A stretch of 15,535 nt of DNA, from positions 1-15,535 of the forward strand of contig JADYYV010000007.1 in assembly GCA_020853455.1 (NCBI GenBank), written 5' to 3'. A program made the translations under genes and the position numbers. The DNA is from Alphaproteobacteria bacterium. Lineage in GTDB: Bacteria > Pseudomonadota > Alphaproteobacteria > Micavibrionales > UBA2020. The notes below the pieces were generated by a model. The model ran no database searches. It was given only the letters and a program-made list of their open reading frames with translations, and was not told the origin of the DNA. Position 1 is the first letter of the stretch, and every line of letters starts with the position of its first letter. Positions 14,616 through 15,535 of the stretch are shown in pieces.

Positions 14616-15535
14616 TGGGCGGTGAATGGCTGTTCGCAGAGAAGCCTGTTCTGGATTATCTCCAGACCATCGGCTATTCCTATCTGCGCCCCGAAGCGCA
14701 TGAGCAAAGCCGCGATGCTGAAAACCATGTAATCTTCAAGCCCCTCCTAATTGCCGCTCTCAAGCGCATCAACAAAATATCTGATCGCGATACGGAAGCG
14801 GTCTATCAGGAGCTGGTCGGCAAGTCGAACAACGAAGAATGGACGATGATCCTGCGCGGCAATTACAGCCGCATGGTTGAAGGGCATGATACCAACCAGA
14901 CCATCCGCCTGATAGATTTTCTGAATCCGGCCAATAATACATTTACCGTCACCAATCAGTTGACCGTCAAATCTGAAAAACCGCGACGCACGGATGTTAT
15001 GGTCTACATCAACGGTATCCCCGTTGTGATGATCGAGGCCAAATCGCCGCTCAACTGGAAGAATAAAACGGGCGAGGCCTTTGATCAAGTTAAACAGTAT
15101 GAGCGCGATATTCCGCGTCTGTTTTATACTAACCAGTTCAACATCATCACCGACGGCACGAACTGTCTTTACGGCACGACCGGAAGCCCCGCAAAGTTCT
15201 TCGGCGCATGGAAAGACCCGTGGCCGCGCAAGGCAGACAGTTTCAAAAATACGCTGGAGCGGGGGTTGTGGAGTCTGCTGGAGCCCGCCCGGCTGCTCGA
15301 CCTGATTGCCCACTTTATCGTGTTTGAGCGCGAAGACGGCAAAATCATCAAGAAAATTTGCCGCTATCACCAATTCCGCGCAGTCAATAAGCTGGTTGAG
15401 CGTGTTGCCGAAGGTAAAAAGAAGCGCGGGCTTGTCTGGCATACGCAAGGTTCAGGTAAATCTCTGACGATGGTTTACACCGCCCTCAAGCTGAAAAAGC
15501 ACCAGACAGTTGAGGCCCCATCGCTTTCCAACCCC
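14615..15535 (+). CDS. hsdR: Type I restriction endonuclease subunit (3'-truncated by window edge)
   Basis: The frame opens at ATG 14615, whose first base is the last base of the preceding TGA, and stays open for all 307 codons to the window end. The PD-(D/E)xK nuclease is complete: Asp127 in RRTDVMVYING, Glu141-Ala-Lys143 in MIEAKSP, and the QxxxY motif Gln158/Tyr162 typical of type I nucleases. The translocase domain begins with Walker A HTQGSGKS (276-283); the DEAD and later helicase motifs would lie beyond the window. This subunit cuts unmethylated DNA after ATP-driven translocation. Nothing in the visible third suggests inactivation. Confidence 0.95.
   Translation, partial: MGGEWLFAEKPVLDYLQTIGYSYLRPEAHEQSRDAENHVIFKPLLIAALKRINKISDRDTEAVYQELVGKSNNEEWTMILRGNYSRMVEGHDTNQTIRLIDFLNPANNTFTVTNQLTVKSEKPRRTDVMVYINGIPVVMIEAKSPLNWKNKTGEAFDQVKQYERDIPRLFYTNQFNIITDGTNCLYGTTGSPAKFFGAWKDPWPRKADSFKNTLERGLWSLLEPARLLDLIAHFIVFEREDGKIIKKICRYHQFRAVNKLVERVAEGKKKRGLVWHTQGSGKSLTMVYTALKLKKHQTVEAPSLSNP

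Larger units (their letters stand above)
6706..15535 (+). mobile_element. Left part of a tRNA-Glu-associated genomic island (right end outside window)
   Basis: Support: position immediately after a tRNA gene; a shift to lower GC and different codon use from 6820 onward; a replication module (HTH_17 regulator, Toprim primase-like protein, RepA-like ATPase); a decayed HGGxSTGxxT gene of a kind found on phages and integrated elements; and a type I restriction-modification operon as cargo. The same order of small HTH protein, Toprim protein and RepA ATPase is a familiar plan of integrative mobilizable elements and phage-satellite-like islands. Missing from view are an integrase, mobilisation or packaging genes and attR. 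The hsd genes, apart from hsdS, are closer to the host composition and could have a separate origin. Confidence 0.6.

Noticed and set aside
6706..15535. Second copy of the tRNA-Glu 3' end (attR)
   Set aside because: I looked for the T-arm/acceptor sequence in the rest of the window on both strands and saw none.
1..15535. CRISPR array, insertion sequence or transposase
   Set aside because: No regularly spaced repeats with unique spacers, no transposase-like protein and no terminal inverted repeats with target duplications were seen.

Overview
The first ~6.7 kb looks like the chromosome of an alphaproteobacterium. It is fairly GC-rich, and homoserine dehydrogenase, GlpX-type fructose-1,6-bisphosphatase and RecJ follow one another almost without gaps, an order common in that class. 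The order or genus cannot be fixed from this window. From ~6.7 kb onward base composition and codon use change (more AT-rich, especially 6820-7635 and hsdS), and the content becomes accessory.

Layout. 1-590: 3' end of a SAM-dependent methyltransferase gene. 707-1411: OmpA-domain outer-membrane lipoprotein, followed by three tandem hairpins, two of them terminator-like. 1526-5718: tight hom-glpX-recJ operon. 5771-6574: GNAT-like acetyltransferase with its own sigma70-type promoter. 6630-6705: tRNA-Glu(TTC) with encoded CCA and its terminator.

Directly downstream of the tRNA, a classic integration site, lies what I read as the left part of an integrated element. It holds an unknown lysine-rich protein (6820-7635), then a small HTH_17/AlpA-like regulator, a zinc-ribbon/Toprim primase-like protein and a RepA-like hexameric-helicase ATPase (7746-9955), which together form a replication module. 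The 3' end of the helicase gene carries a cluster of GGACA repeats and a 10-bp perfect inverted repeat, followed by a second complex hairpin: a candidate replication origin. After it comes a HGGxSTGxxT-type small gene broken by an in-frame amber codon. A minus-strand DUF2846-like lipoprotein gene follows; its leader has a consensus -10 box and a Rho-independent terminator placed right against the ribosome binding site, so it is either an attenuator or a small RNA.

The rest (11151 to the end) is a translationally coupled type I restriction-modification operon, hsdM-hsdS-X-hsdR. X (13905-14615) is an unrecognised 236-aa protein with a winged-helix-like C-terminus, and hsdR runs off the window. 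I infer a tRNA-integrated mobilizable or satellite-like island carrying phage defence cargo. No integrase and no second att copy are visible, so the right boundary lies outside. The best leads for something new are protein X inside the defence operon, the repeat/hairpin origin candidate, and the attenuator or sRNA upstream of the lipoprotein.
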